Positions 1 through 7,331 of a stretch of 64,000 nt of DNA are shown one piece after another (positions within the stretch are counted from its first letter, which is position 1; each line of letters starts with the position of its first letter). The notes under the pieces were generated by a model, which had not been told where the DNA came from, did no database searches, and saw nothing but the letters and a program-made list of their open reading frames with translations. This DNA comes from Methylobacterium persicinum. GTDB taxonomy: Bacteria > Pseudomonadota > Alphaproteobacteria > Rhizobiales > Beijerinckiaceae. Both the position numbers and the translations under genes were made by a program. The stretch is taken from assembly GCF_022179525.1 (NCBI RefSeq), contig NZ_BPQX01000010.1, forward strand, positions 38,384 through 102,383, read 5' to 3'.

Positions 1-182
1 TTGCGGACATGGCCCATGTGGATGCGCCCGGACGGGTACGGGAACATCTCCAGCACGTAGTATTTCGGCCGCTGATCCGCGTTGTCCGTCTCGAAGATCT
101 TGGCCTGGGCCCAGGCGGCCTGCCAGCGCGGCTCGGCATCCTTGGCGTTGTAGCGTTCGAGCGGGGCGGTTGCGTCGGTCAT
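1..182 (-). CDS. leuS: Leucyl-tRNA synthetase, N-terminal fragment (runs off left edge)
   Basis: Charges tRNA-Leu with leucine in the cytoplasm. Only the first 60 residues lie in the window. They read [20 protein letters not shown] at the start and then a class I synthetase signature: the stretch [19 protein letters not shown] carries the HIGH-type ATP-binding motif as HMGH at residues 55-58. The spacing from the start to this motif matches bacterial LeuRS. In many alphaproteobacteria leuS sits directly upstream of lptE and holA; here those two genes are 26 kb away. The start ATG is at 182. Family is confident despite truncation. Confidence 0.9.
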   Translation of the reverse strand, partial: MTDATAPLERYNAKDAEPRWQAAWAQAKIFETDNADQRPKYYVLEMFPYPSGRIHMGHVR

Positions 183-313
183 CGGGCCGGGTCTGTCGCG
201 GGTGCGGGATACTCTTGCGGCGCAGTAGCATACCAGCGCGGGCGCGGGTCAACGGCCCTTGCATGGCCGCCGCGTCCGTGCTTGCCCCCAAGGTGAGATC
301 GAGGAGACATCCC

Positions 314-1051
314 ATGGCCGCGCCCCTGCCCGGACCGCCCCCCCGCGCCGAGACCAGTCACCTGCCGCCGGTGGGCGAAGCCGATGTCGCCGCCGGGCTC
401 GCGGAGGTGCGCGAGGGCGTCGCCCGGGCCGCCCGTGACAGCGGCCGCGACCCCGCCGGGGTCCACCTCATCGCCATCTCGAAGACGGTGCCGGCCGAGG
501 GCATCGTGCCCGCCCTGGAGGCCGGGCAGCGGCTGTTCGGCGAGAACTACGTGCAGGAATCGGCCGGCAAGTGGCCCGCCCTGAAGGAGCGCTACCCGGA
601 CGTGGAGCTCCACCTCGTCGGCCCCCTGCAATCCAACAAGGCCCGCGAAGCGGTAGCCCTGTTCGACGTGATCCACTCCCTCGACCGGCTGTCGCTGGCC
701 GCCGCGCTCGCCAAGGAGATCGCCCGCAGCGGCCGGACGCCGAAGCTGTTGATCCAGGTGAACACCGGCGATGAGCCGCAGAAGGGCGGCGTGCCCGTGA
801 GCCAGCTCGACACGCTCCTGGCCGAATGCCGGGACACCCACGGGCTGGCGATCCAGGGACTGATGTGCATCCCCCCGGTGGAAGACCCGCCCTCGGCCCA
901 TTTCGCCCTGTTGGCGAAGCTCGCCAAGGAGTGCAACCTGCCGATGCTGTCCATGGGCATGACGGCCGACTATCCGGCGGCGATCCAGGTGGGCGCGACC
1001 CATGTCCGGGTCGGCACCGCCATCTTCGGGCGGCGGGTTCCGAAGGGGTAA
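314..1051 (+). CDS. yggS: YggS/PROSC family pyridoxal 5'-phosphate homeostasis protein
   Basis: A PLP-binding protein of the alanine racemase-like TIM-barrel family that buffers free PLP and affects amino acid pools; no enzymatic activity is established for the family. The protein is 245 residues. The PLP lysine is K57 in HLIAISKTVP. FGENYVQE, the HLVGPLQSNKA block and the C-terminal phosphate-binding stretch RVGTAIFG are all present. The frame is open further upstream, but ATG 314 follows a GAGGAG ribosome site, and family similarity begins soon after it. It diverges from leuS and ends just before a palindromic repeat. Confidence 0.88.
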   Translation: MAAPLPGPPPRAETSHLPPVGEADVAAGLAEVREGVARAARDSGRDPAGVHLIAISKTVPAEGIVPALEAGQRLFGENYVQESAGKWPALKERYPDVELHLVGPLQSNKAREAVALFDVIHSLDRLSLAAALAKEIARSGRTPKLLIQVNTGDEPQKGGVPVSQLDTLLAECRDTHGLAIQGLMCIPPVEDPPSAHFALLAKLAKECNLPMLSMGMTADYPAAIQVGATHVRVGTAIFGRRVPKG

Positions 1052-1097
1052 CAGCCCCCTCGCGGTTGTGCACCCTCCCCCGTCATTCCACCCGCCG

Positions 1098-1191
1098 CCG
1101 TCATTGCGAGCGGAGCGAAGCAATCCAGGGATGCGCTACGCCCGGATGCGGCCGGTTGCCCTGGATTGCTTCACTGCGTTCGCAATGACGG
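1098..1191. repeat. Palindromic repeat family 1 (CGTCATTGCGAGC type), full copy
   Basis: The left arm begins CCGTCATTGCGAGCGGAGCG and continues to AAGCAATCCAGGG. The right arm is its near-complement, ending GCGTTCGCAATGACGG. A transcript could fold into one long hairpin. It lies between the convergent ends of yggS and the petR-like gene, so it could end transcription from both sides. Other copies are at 7209, 39553 and 42998, with a left-half remnant at 4494 and a right-half remnant near 9139. Confidence 0.9.
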
Positions 1192-1230
1192 GGTTGGGAT
1201 TTGCGGCGACGCCCCCAAACCGGTGATGCG

Positions 1231-1950
1231 TCAGTCGATGACCAGCCGGTAGCCCACGCCGCGGACCGTCTGCAGGAAGGACGGGTTGGCGGGGTCGATC
1301 TCGATCTTCCGGCGCAGGCGGTTGATCTGTACGTCGATGGCGCGCTCCGCCGCGGCCCCTCCCACGCCCGCAAGCTGCTCCCGCTCCACCCCCGCCCCCG
1401 CCGCGTGGGAGAGGATCGCCAGGATCTCGCGCTCCCGCTCGGTGATACGGATCGTCTCCCCATCCCGGCGCAGTTCGCCCCGGTCCGCGCGGAACACGAA
1501 GGGGCCGAAGGAGACCGGGGCGGCATCCGCATCCCGGGGCCGGACCGGACCGCGGTTGATGATGTTGTTGAGCCGGAGCGTCAGCTCCCGGGGGTCGAAG
1601 GGCTTGGGCAGGTAGTCGTCCGCGCCGATCTCCAGCCCCATCACCCGGTCGTTGGGGTTCGAGCGGGCGGTGAGCATCAGAATCGGGACCTTGGACGTCT
1701 CGCGGACGCTGCGGGCGTAGTCGAATCCGTTCTCGTCGGGCATCATCACGTCGAGCACCATGGCGTCGAACACGAGGGCCTGGGCCCTTGCCCTGGCCTC
1801 GGCGGCGCTGGCCGCGGCCGTCACCCGGAAGCCCTGCTCCGCCAGATAGCGGGCGAGGAGTTCCCGCAGGCGCCGGTCGTCGTCCACCACGAGGATATGG
1901 GGCGCCTCGTCGGGCAGGTCCGCCGCCTCGGGCCGGGGGGCCACCGACAT
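1231..1950 (-). CDS. petR: OmpR/PhoB-type response regulator, PetR-like
   Basis: A two-component response regulator of 239 residues. The receiver domain (about 18-130) has the acidic pocket VVDDD and phospho-acceptor D67 in VLDVMMPDENG, plus the K of LPKPF. A winged-helix DNA-binding domain (about 145-239) ends INRLRRKIEIDPANPSFLQTVRGVGYRLV. The start ATG overlaps the stop of the upstream MarR-type gene in a TGATG, so the two are translationally coupled. This MarR plus OmpR pair matches PetP-PetR of Rhodobacter capsulatus, needed there for cytochrome bc1 expression. The symbol rests on that arrangement and similarity; targets here are unknown. No histidine kinase is adjacent. Confidence 0.8.
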   Translation of the reverse strand: MSVAPRPEAADLPDEAPHILVVDDDRRLRELLARYLAEQGFRVTAAASAAEARARAQALVFDAMVLDVMMPDENGFDYARSVRETSKVPILMLTARSNPNDRVMGLEIGADDYLPKPFDPRELTLRLNNIINRGPVRPRDADAAPVSFGPFVFRADRGELRRDGETIRITEREREILAILSHAAGAGVEREQLAGVGGAAAERAIDVQINRLRRKIEIDPANPSFLQTVRGVGYRLVID

Positions 1951-2492
1951 CAGGCCCCCTCCCCGCTCGTCCGCCGGACGGTCCGGCGGGCCATCAGGCG
2001 CCGGACCGCCGGCCGGTCCTCCGGCTCGATCATGGCCATCAGGAAATCCTCCGGTGAGGCGGTGGCGTCGGGCGAAGCCAGGGCCCGCGCCAGCCGCCGG
2101 GCCTGGACGCGGGTGAGGTCGGCGGCGAGGCCCGCTCCCGATTCGGTGCAGGACAGCAGCCGCTGGCGCCGGTCGATCATGCCCGGCTGCTGGACGACGT
2201 AGCCCTGCCCGATCAGGTCCTTCAGGACCCGGTTCAGGCTCTGCTTGGTGATCCGGAGGATGTCGAGCAACTCGGCGATGGTGAGGCCGGGGTAGCGATC
2301 GACGAAGTGCAGCACCCGGTGGTGCGCCCGGCCGAAGCCGTAATCGGCGAGGATCCGGTCCGGATCGCCCACGAAGTCGCGGTAGGCGAAGAACAGGAGC
2401 TCGATCAGGTCGTCGCCCGCCGGCTCGCGCCGCGCCGGGGCGGCGACGGCTTTCGCGGGGTAGGTCTCCTCGCGCGGGGCAATCGGTGTCAC
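1950..2492 (-). CDS. petP: MarR-family regulator, PetP-like
   Basis: A 180-residue winged-helix regulator. After a disordered N-terminus of about 25 residues comes the MarR fold: DLIELLFFAYRDFVGDPDRI dimerisation helices, then LTIAELLDILRITKQSLNRV as the recognition helix region, and the wing with the DRRQR segment. It lies upstream of and overlaps petR by one base. In Rhodobacter the homologous pair acts together. Transcription could start in the 126-base gap after ftfL or read through from it. The ligand is unknown. Confidence 0.78.
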   Translation of the reverse strand: MTPIAPREETYPAKAVAAPARREPAGDDLIELLFFAYRDFVGDPDRILADYGFGRAHHRVLHFVDRYPGLTIAELLDILRITKQSLNRVLKDLIGQGYVVQQPGMIDRRQRLLSCTESGAGLAADLTRVQARRLARALASPDATASPEDFLMAMIEPEDRPAVRRLMARRTVRRTSGEGA

Positions 2493-2580
2493 GGCGCGGC
2501 CGCTCCCCGAACGGGCGATAGGTCAGTAGCCTTGACGTGTCTCAGCGCAGGCGTGGCCCGTCAACCCTGGCAGGGGACAG

Positions 2581-2609
2581 ATCCCGAAGGGCGTGACGCC
2601 CTCCGGGAT
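2581..2609 (-). terminator. Hairpin downstream of ftfL
   Basis: On the minus strand ATCCCGGAGGGCG pairs with CGCCCTTCGGGAT around a short loop, allowing one mismatch. It starts 10 bases after the ftfL stop codon. There is no clear T-run after it, so it may be a Rho-assisted or RNA-stabilising hairpin. It also separates ftfL from petP-petR. Confidence 0.55.
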
Positions 2610-2618
2610 CCCCGTATC

Positions 2619-4292
2619 TTAGAACAGCCCGTCGATCTGGCCGTTGGCGTCGAGGCGGATCGTGTCGGCCGCCGGCACCTTGGGCAGGCCGGGCATGGTC
2701 ATGATCTCCCCGCAGATCGCCACGACGAAGCCCGCGCCCGCCGAAAGGCGGACGTCGCGCACCGCCACCACATGGCCCTCCGGGGCACCCATCAGGGCCG
2801 GGTCGGTGGAGAACGAGTACTGCGTCTTGGCCATGCAGATCGGGAGGTGTCCGTAGCCCTCCTTCTCGAAGCCGGCGAGCTTCTGCGCGGCCTTCGACTC
2901 GATCTGCACGTCGCCGGCCCCGTAGAGCTTGGTGGCGATGGCGCGGATCTTGTCGGAGAGCTTCGTCTCGGGCTCGTAGGTGTAGCGGATCGGCTGCGCG
3001 CCGCCCTCGGCGAGCTTCACCACGGCGTGGGCCAGCTCCTCGGCGCCGGCCCCGCCATCCGCCCAGTGCTTGCAGGTGATGGCCTCGACGCCGAGCTTCT
3101 CGCTGCACAGGGCCTTGAGCTTGGCGTGCTCGGCATCGGTGTCGGCGTAGAAGTGGTTCACCGCCACCACCACCGGCAGGCCGAAGTTGCGCACGTTGGT
3201 GACGTGCCGGGCGAGGTTGGCGAAACCCTTCTCCAGGGCGTCCACGTTCTCGGAGCCGAGGTCCTTCTTGTTCACGCCGCCATGCATCTTGAGGGCGCGA
3301 ACGGTGGCGACGATGACCACCGCCGAGGGGCTGATGCCGGCCTGACGGCACTTGATGTCCAAGAACTTCTCGGCGCCGAGGTCGGCGCCGAAGCCCGCCT
3401 CCGTCACCGTGTAGTCGGCGAGCCGCAGGCCGGCGCGGGTCGCGATCACCGAGTTGCAGCCGTGGGCGATGTTGGCGAACGGGCCGCCGTGGATCAGGGC
3501 CGGGTTGCCCTCCAGCGTCTGCACGAGGTTCGGCTGCAGGGCGTCCTTCAGGAGCACCGTCATGGCGCCCGTAGCCTTCACGTCCTTGAGGGTGACGAGC
3601 TTGCGGTCCCGGGTCTCGGCGATGACGATGCGGCCCAGCCGCTCCTCCAGGTCCGCGAGATCCCTGGCGAGGCAGAACACCGCCATCACCTCCGACGCGA
3701 CGGTGATGTCGAACCCGTCCTCCCGGGGGAAACCGTTTGCGACGCCGCCCAGCGACTGGGTGATGGCCCGCAGGGCCCGGTCGTTCATGTCGACCACCCG
3801 GCGCCAGAAGATCCGGCGCACGTCGATGTTGAGCTCGTTCGCCCAGTAGACGTGGTTGTCGATCAGCGCCGCCGCGAGGCTGTGGGCGGAGGTGATGGCG
3901 TGGAAGTCGCCGGTGAAGTGCAGGTTGATCTGCTCCATCGGCACGACCTGCGCCTTGCCGCCGCCGGCCGCGCCGCCCTTCATGCCGAAGCACGGGCCAA
4001 GCGACGGCTCACGCAGGCAGATCATCGTTTTCTGGCCGATGCGGTTCAGGGCATCGCCGAGGCCCACCGTCGTGGTGGTCTTGCCCTCGCCGGCCGGTGT
4101 CGGCGAAATCGCCGTCACGAGGACCAGCTTGCCCTCCGGACGCCCTTCGAGGGAGCCGATGAAGCCGTGGTCGAGCTTGGCGATGTGCTTGCCGTAATTG
4201 TGCAGGGCGTCGTCCGGGATGCCGAGCTTCTCGGCCACCTGCGCGATCGGCCTCAGGGTCGCCGCGCGGGCAATCTCGATATCGGACGGCAT
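2619..4292 (-). CDS. ftfL: Formate-tetrahydrofolate ligase
   Basis: ATP-dependent ligation of formate to tetrahydrofolate, giving 10-formyl-H4F. In methylotrophic Methylobacterium this is the entry of formate carbon into the serine cycle; elsewhere it feeds purine and methionine one-carbon pools. The protein is 557 residues, the normal family length. The nucleotide-binding loop [13 protein letters not shown] is at 65-77, followed by [11 protein letters not shown] and the typical [20 protein letters not shown] region. It stands alone with a 480-base repeat-containing upstream region and its own downstream hairpin. An inverted repeat at 4435-4453 may be a regulatory site. Confidence 0.96.
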   Translation of the reverse strand: MPSDIEIARAATLRPIAQVAEKLGIPDDALHNYGKHIAKLDHGFIGSLEGRPEGKLVLVTAISPTPAGEGKTTTTVGLGDALNRIGQKTMICLREPSLGPCFGMKGGAAGGGKAQVVPMEQINLHFTGDFHAITSAHSLAAALIDNHVYWANELNIDVRRIFWRRVVDMNDRALRAITQSLGGVANGFPREDGFDITVASEVMAVFCLARDLADLEERLGRIVIAETRDRKLVTLKDVKATGAMTVLLKDALQPNLVQTLEGNPALIHGGPFANIAHGCNSVIATRAGLRLADYTVTEAGFGADLGAEKFLDIKCRQAGISPSAVVIVATVRALKMHGGVNKKDLGSENVDALEKGFANLARHVTNVRNFGLPVVVAVNHFYADTDAEHAKLKALCSEKLGVEAITCKHWADGGAGAEELAHAVVKLAEGGAQPIRYTYEPETKLSDKIRAIATKLYGAGDVQIESKAAQKLAGFEKEGYGHLPICMAKTQYSFSTDPALMGAPEGHVVAVRDVRLSAGAGFVVAICGEIMTMPGLPKVPAADTIRLDANGQIDGLF

Positions 4293-4434
4293 GCCTTTCC
4301 CTCCCTGTCAGCCGCACCCTGCTCCCGCCGGGCGTTGCCGCGGGGTGGACCGCTCATGGCGCGGCTCGGTGCGATCGTGGCAGGTAATGTGCGTCAAAGC
4401 GCCGGGAAATGCGCGCCGATTTTTCTCAAGTGGT

Positions 4435-4453
4435 GGACAAAATTGACTTGTCC
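4435..4453. promoter_or_regulatory. Inverted repeat upstream of ftfL
   Basis: GGACAA-N7-TTGTCC is a perfect 6-base inverted repeat with centre spacing suited to a dimeric regulator, about 145 bases upstream of the ftfL start in a locally AT-richer patch. No regulator is identified; it could also be part of a promoter. Confidence 0.35.
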
Positions 4454-4581
4454 CACAGGGGCGGTGTTCGCCTGCGGCCCCCACCACCCGCACCGTCATT
4501 GCGAGTGCAGCGAAGCAATGATGGGGTTGGCAGGCGGGAGCGTTCAGAGATGCCGCACGGCTCCATCATCCCAGCCCCCAT

Positions 4582-4690
4582 CCTCATCCTGAGGTGCCCG
4601 CCTCGGCGGGCCTCGAAGGAGGGCTCCAGGGCGCGCTGAGCCCTCTGGAGTCCTCCTTCGAGGCGGCTTTCGCCGCACCTCAGGATGAGG
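4582..4690. repeat. Palindromic repeat family 2 (CCTCATCCTGAGGTG type)
   Basis: The left arm is CCTCATCCTGAGGTGCCCGC followed by CTCGGCGGGCCTCGAAGGA; the right arm is its near-complement, ending GCACCTCAGGATGAGG. The hairpin stem is very long, with short unpaired segments. It lies just beyond the 3' end of the TPR gene. Other copies are at 11118 and 44996. Confidence 0.9.
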
Positions 4691-4775
4691 GGGCAAGATG
4701 GGACGGGGCGTCGCCGGCCCCGGGTTCCCGACGCCCTCCCGCAGGAAGCGCGCCCGTTGTGTCAGCCGCCCGTCT

Positions 4776-6677
4776 TCAGCCCCCCGTCTTGGGCTTCGCC
4801 TTGTCGGCGGCGCCGGGGGCCTCGTGGGGCTGGGGCGCGCCCTTGGGCAGTTCCGGGTTCTCCGGATTGTGGGGCGCAGCCACCGGGGCGGCCGGGTTCT
4901 CAGCCGTGGCCGTCGGCTTGCTCGTTTCCGGCAGGCCGTCCTTCAGCTTCTCGTTGATCTTGGCGAGGTCATCCGGCTCGGGGTTCAGGTCCTTGGCATG
5001 CTGCCACTGGAACTTGCCCTCGAGGCGGCGGCCGGAGCGCCAGTAGGCATCCCCGAGGTGGTCGTTGATGGTCGGGTCGCCGGGCTTCAACTCGACGGCC
5101 TTCTCCAGTTCCCGCACCGCGTCGTCCCAGCGGCCGAGGCGGTAATAGGCCCAGCCGAGGCTGTCGACGATCATGCCGTCCCGGGGTGCGGAGTCGGCAG
5201 CCTGCTGCAGCAGCTTGAACGCCTCGTCGATGTTCATGTTCTGATCGACCCAGGAATAGCCCAGGTAGTTCATCACCTGCGCCTTGGCGGCAGGCTGGCT
5301 GTCCGGCACCAGGGAGAGGGCTTTCTTCAGGTCCGCCTCGGCCTTCGGCCATTGCTTGGCCCGCTCGTAGGCGACGCCGCGGAAGTAGAAGGTGGTCCAG
5401 TAGTTGGAGAGGGGCCGGTCGCCGATCAGGTCGATGGCGCGGGTGTAGCTCGCGGCGGCGTCGTCGTACTGCTTGCGCGCCCGCTGGACGTTGCCGAGCG
5501 CGGTGATGACGTCGATGTCGTCGGGATGCGCCTTCTCCGCCGCAGAGAGCTGGGCGACGGCCTCGTCGCTCTTGCCCATCTGCTCGAGATTGAGGCCGAT
5601 CTGGATGTCCGAATTGAGCTTGAGGGGCGAGTTCGCCGGGATCTGCGCATAGGCCTCGTTGGCCCGCTCGGGCTGCTTCATCCGGTCGAGGGTGTCCGCC
5701 AGGGTCAGGCGCGCCAGGGCGTGGTCCGGGTTGAGGTAGAGGGCGAGCCGCAGGTAGATCACCGCCGGCAACTCGTCGCCCTGGGTCGAGCCGGCCGAGC
5801 CGAGCCCGTAGAGCACCTCGGCAGCGCCGTCCTGGGCGTTGGTGACGAGCTTGCCAAGAGGCTTGCCCGCCTTCAGCTTGTCCAGGGCGTCGCGCACCAG
5901 GGGGTGGCGGGGCGAGAGCTGGTCGAACTCGGTATAGGCCTGGATCGCCACGTCGGTATGGCCCATGCTCGCCTCCTGGCGGGCATAGGCATCCACGATG
6001 CGCAAGGTGTTCCGGTCGCCGTCGTAGGCCGCCTTCAGGCGCGCCTCGGCCTCCTTGTCGTCGCCGGTGACGGCGGCGATCAGCCCGGCATGGTAATCCC
6101 GGAAGGTGTTGTAGTAGCGCTCGCCCCGGAGCTTGGCGACCGTGTCCAGGGCCTTCTTGCCATCGCCCGCGCCGGCATAGGACCAGGCGGTGAGCAGGGT
6201 GGCGGTCAGGTCGGTGGCCGCGCCGCGGCCGCTGCGGGAAAAGTTCTGCCGGGCGGCGGCCCATTGGCCGGCCTTGATCTGGCGCACGCCGAGCGACAGG
6301 TTCGCGAGCCCGTTGGTCGGGTCGCGGGCGACGAGCTTCTCCGCCGTGCGGAACGCATCCGGCAGGGCGCCGTCAGCCAGGAGCGAGATGAAGGCCCGCT
6401 CCACGAGTTCGGCGTTCCGGGGATCGGCCCGGACGGCCTCCCGGTAGAAGGTGGCCGCGGCCGTGGTGTCGCGGGCCGCCCCGGCGATGTAGGCGGACAG
6501 GAAGTTGCCTTCGAGGGATTCAGCCGGCTCGTAATCGCCCACCGGCACGGAGGCGGTCTCCTTCGGCTGCGCGGCGAGGGCGCCGGGGGCCAAGCCGGGG
6601 GCCAAGCTGGGGCCCATGCCGGCGGCGATCAGGAGGGCGAGCGCCGAAGGGGTGCGGCGGGCGCGTTGTTTGGTCAT
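4776..6677 (-). CDS. Exported tetratricopeptide-repeat protein
   Basis: A 633-residue TPR protein. The chosen start gives an N-terminus MTKQRARRTPSALALLIAAG, a basic then hydrophobic signal sequence with probable cleavage near LAAQP; the longer open frame upstream lacks a credible signal. Repeats of about 34 residues run through most of the protein, e.g. NAELVERAFISLLADGALPD, HTDVAIQAYTEFDQLSPRHP, PDDIDVITALGNVQRARKQY and GWAYYRLGRWDDAVRELEKA. The tail is rich in P, A and K. It is probably a periplasmic or inner-membrane-attached scaffold; TPR proteins of this size in Rhizobiales are usually uncharacterised. No operon partner is evident. Confidence 0.85.
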   Translation of the reverse strand: MTKQRARRTPSALALLIAAGMGPSLAPGLAPGALAAQPKETASVPVGDYEPAESLEGNFLSAYIAGAARDTTAAATFYREAVRADPRNAELVERAFISLLADGALPDAFRTAEKLVARDPTNGLANLSLGVRQIKAGQWAAARQNFSRSGRGAATDLTATLLTAWSYAGAGDGKKALDTVAKLRGERYYNTFRDYHAGLIAAVTGDDKEAEARLKAAYDGDRNTLRIVDAYARQEASMGHTDVAIQAYTEFDQLSPRHPLVRDALDKLKAGKPLGKLVTNAQDGAAEVLYGLGSAGSTQGDELPAVIYLRLALYLNPDHALARLTLADTLDRMKQPERANEAYAQIPANSPLKLNSDIQIGLNLEQMGKSDEAVAQLSAAEKAHPDDIDVITALGNVQRARKQYDDAAASYTRAIDLIGDRPLSNYWTTFYFRGVAYERAKQWPKAEADLKKALSLVPDSQPAAKAQVMNYLGYSWVDQNMNIDEAFKLLQQAADSAPRDGMIVDSLGWAYYRLGRWDDAVRELEKAVELKPGDPTINDHLGDAYWRSGRRLEGKFQWQHAKDLNPEPDDLAKINEKLKDGLPETSKPTATAENPAAPVAAPHNPENPELPKGAPQPHEAPGAADKAKPKTGG

Positions 6678-6841
6678 GAACCGTTCCGGCTCCAGGGCGC
6701 CGGGCCCGGAGGGGGATCGGACGCCTGAGAATGTGCGGGGCACGAGGGGCCCGGGCGAAAAGCGCCCGGAGACTGGACCCATCCCGCCACCACCGCAAGG
6801 CGAAAGGATGGCGCGGGCGTCACGCCTCCGTCAGAGGGGCG

Positions 6842-7102
6842 TCAGGCCAGGATGTCGAGGGTCCGTTTCGTCATCGTGTCGGCGCTGTGGGCCACGGCGG
6901 CATTCAGGGAAAAGCTCGTCCGCGCTTCGATCAGGTCGAGGGCGGTGGCCGAGAGGTCTACGGTGGCGGCAGGCGGCAGGGTGCTGCCGCTCCCGTCGGG
7001 CGCCGTCTCGACGCCGAGGCTGGCCACCCGCGTCGCGGCGACATCGAGCCGCTGGGCCGCCGCGTTCATTCCGCCGGCCGCGATGGTCAGGGCGTTGGAC
7101 AT
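6842..7102 (-). CDS. Small flagellar basal-body rod C-terminal-like protein
   Basis: An 86-residue protein with no signal peptide. The C-terminal half, DLIEARTSFSLNAAVAHSAD then TMTKRTLDILA, resembles the C-terminal helix of rod and hook proteins (FlgB, FlgC, FlgE type), in which an EA..SF..N..V....D pattern and a final L-D-I-L occur. The N-terminus SNALTIAAGGMNAAAQRLDV fits the N-terminal helix of the same proteins. A full FlgC or FlgG has a large middle domain that is absent here, and no flagellar operon is nearby. It could be a minimal rod-like protein or an unrelated helical protein. Confidence 0.6.
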   Translation of the reverse strand: MSNALTIAAGGMNAAAQRLDVAATRVASLGVETAPDGSGSTLPPAATVDLSATALDLIEARTSFSLNAAVAHSADTMTKRTLDILA

Positions 7103-7208
7103 CCGTCACCTCCGGGCGGACGATAGGCGCGGCGCGTGACGATCCCGTTGGGGGGATCGCTCAAAGTCGAATGAATTTTCGTCTGCGCCCCCGCTTCCGA
7201 ACCCGCCG

Positions 7209-7297
7209 CCGTCTTTGCGAGCGACGCGAAGCAATCCAGGGGTACTTTCGGAGGCGGCCCGCTGCTCTGGGTCGCTTCGCTGCGCTCGCGATGACGG
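7209..7297. repeat. Palindromic repeat family 1, full copy
   Basis: CCGTCTTTGCGAGCGACGCG to AAGCAATCCAGGGG, and the complementary arm TCGCTTCGCTGCGCTCGCGATGACGG. It lies beyond the 3' end of the ETF-QO gene and upstream of the small flagellar-like gene, and could act as a terminator for the former. Confidence 0.88.
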
Positions 7298-7331
7298 AGA
7301 GGGGGCGACGGTGTGAGCGGCCCCCGCCCGA

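Larger units (their letters stand above)
4293..4775. other. Gene-free region between ftfL start and the TPR gene end
   Basis: A 483-base stretch. It holds the presumed ftfL promoter region (about 4293-4460, minus strand), the inverted repeat 4435-4453, a left half of a family 1 repeat starting at 4494 (GTCATTGCGAGTGCAGCGAA), and a complete family 2 repeat 4582-4690. No open frame in it looks coding. Confidence 0.7.

Noticed and set aside
2307-4592. A 761-codon plus-strand frame
   Set aside because: Complement shadow of ftfL and petP; composition rich in Arg, His, Gly and no family.
4698-6728. A 676-codon plus-strand frame over the TPR gene
   Set aside because: Shadow frame; the minus-strand TPR protein has a signal peptide and repeats.
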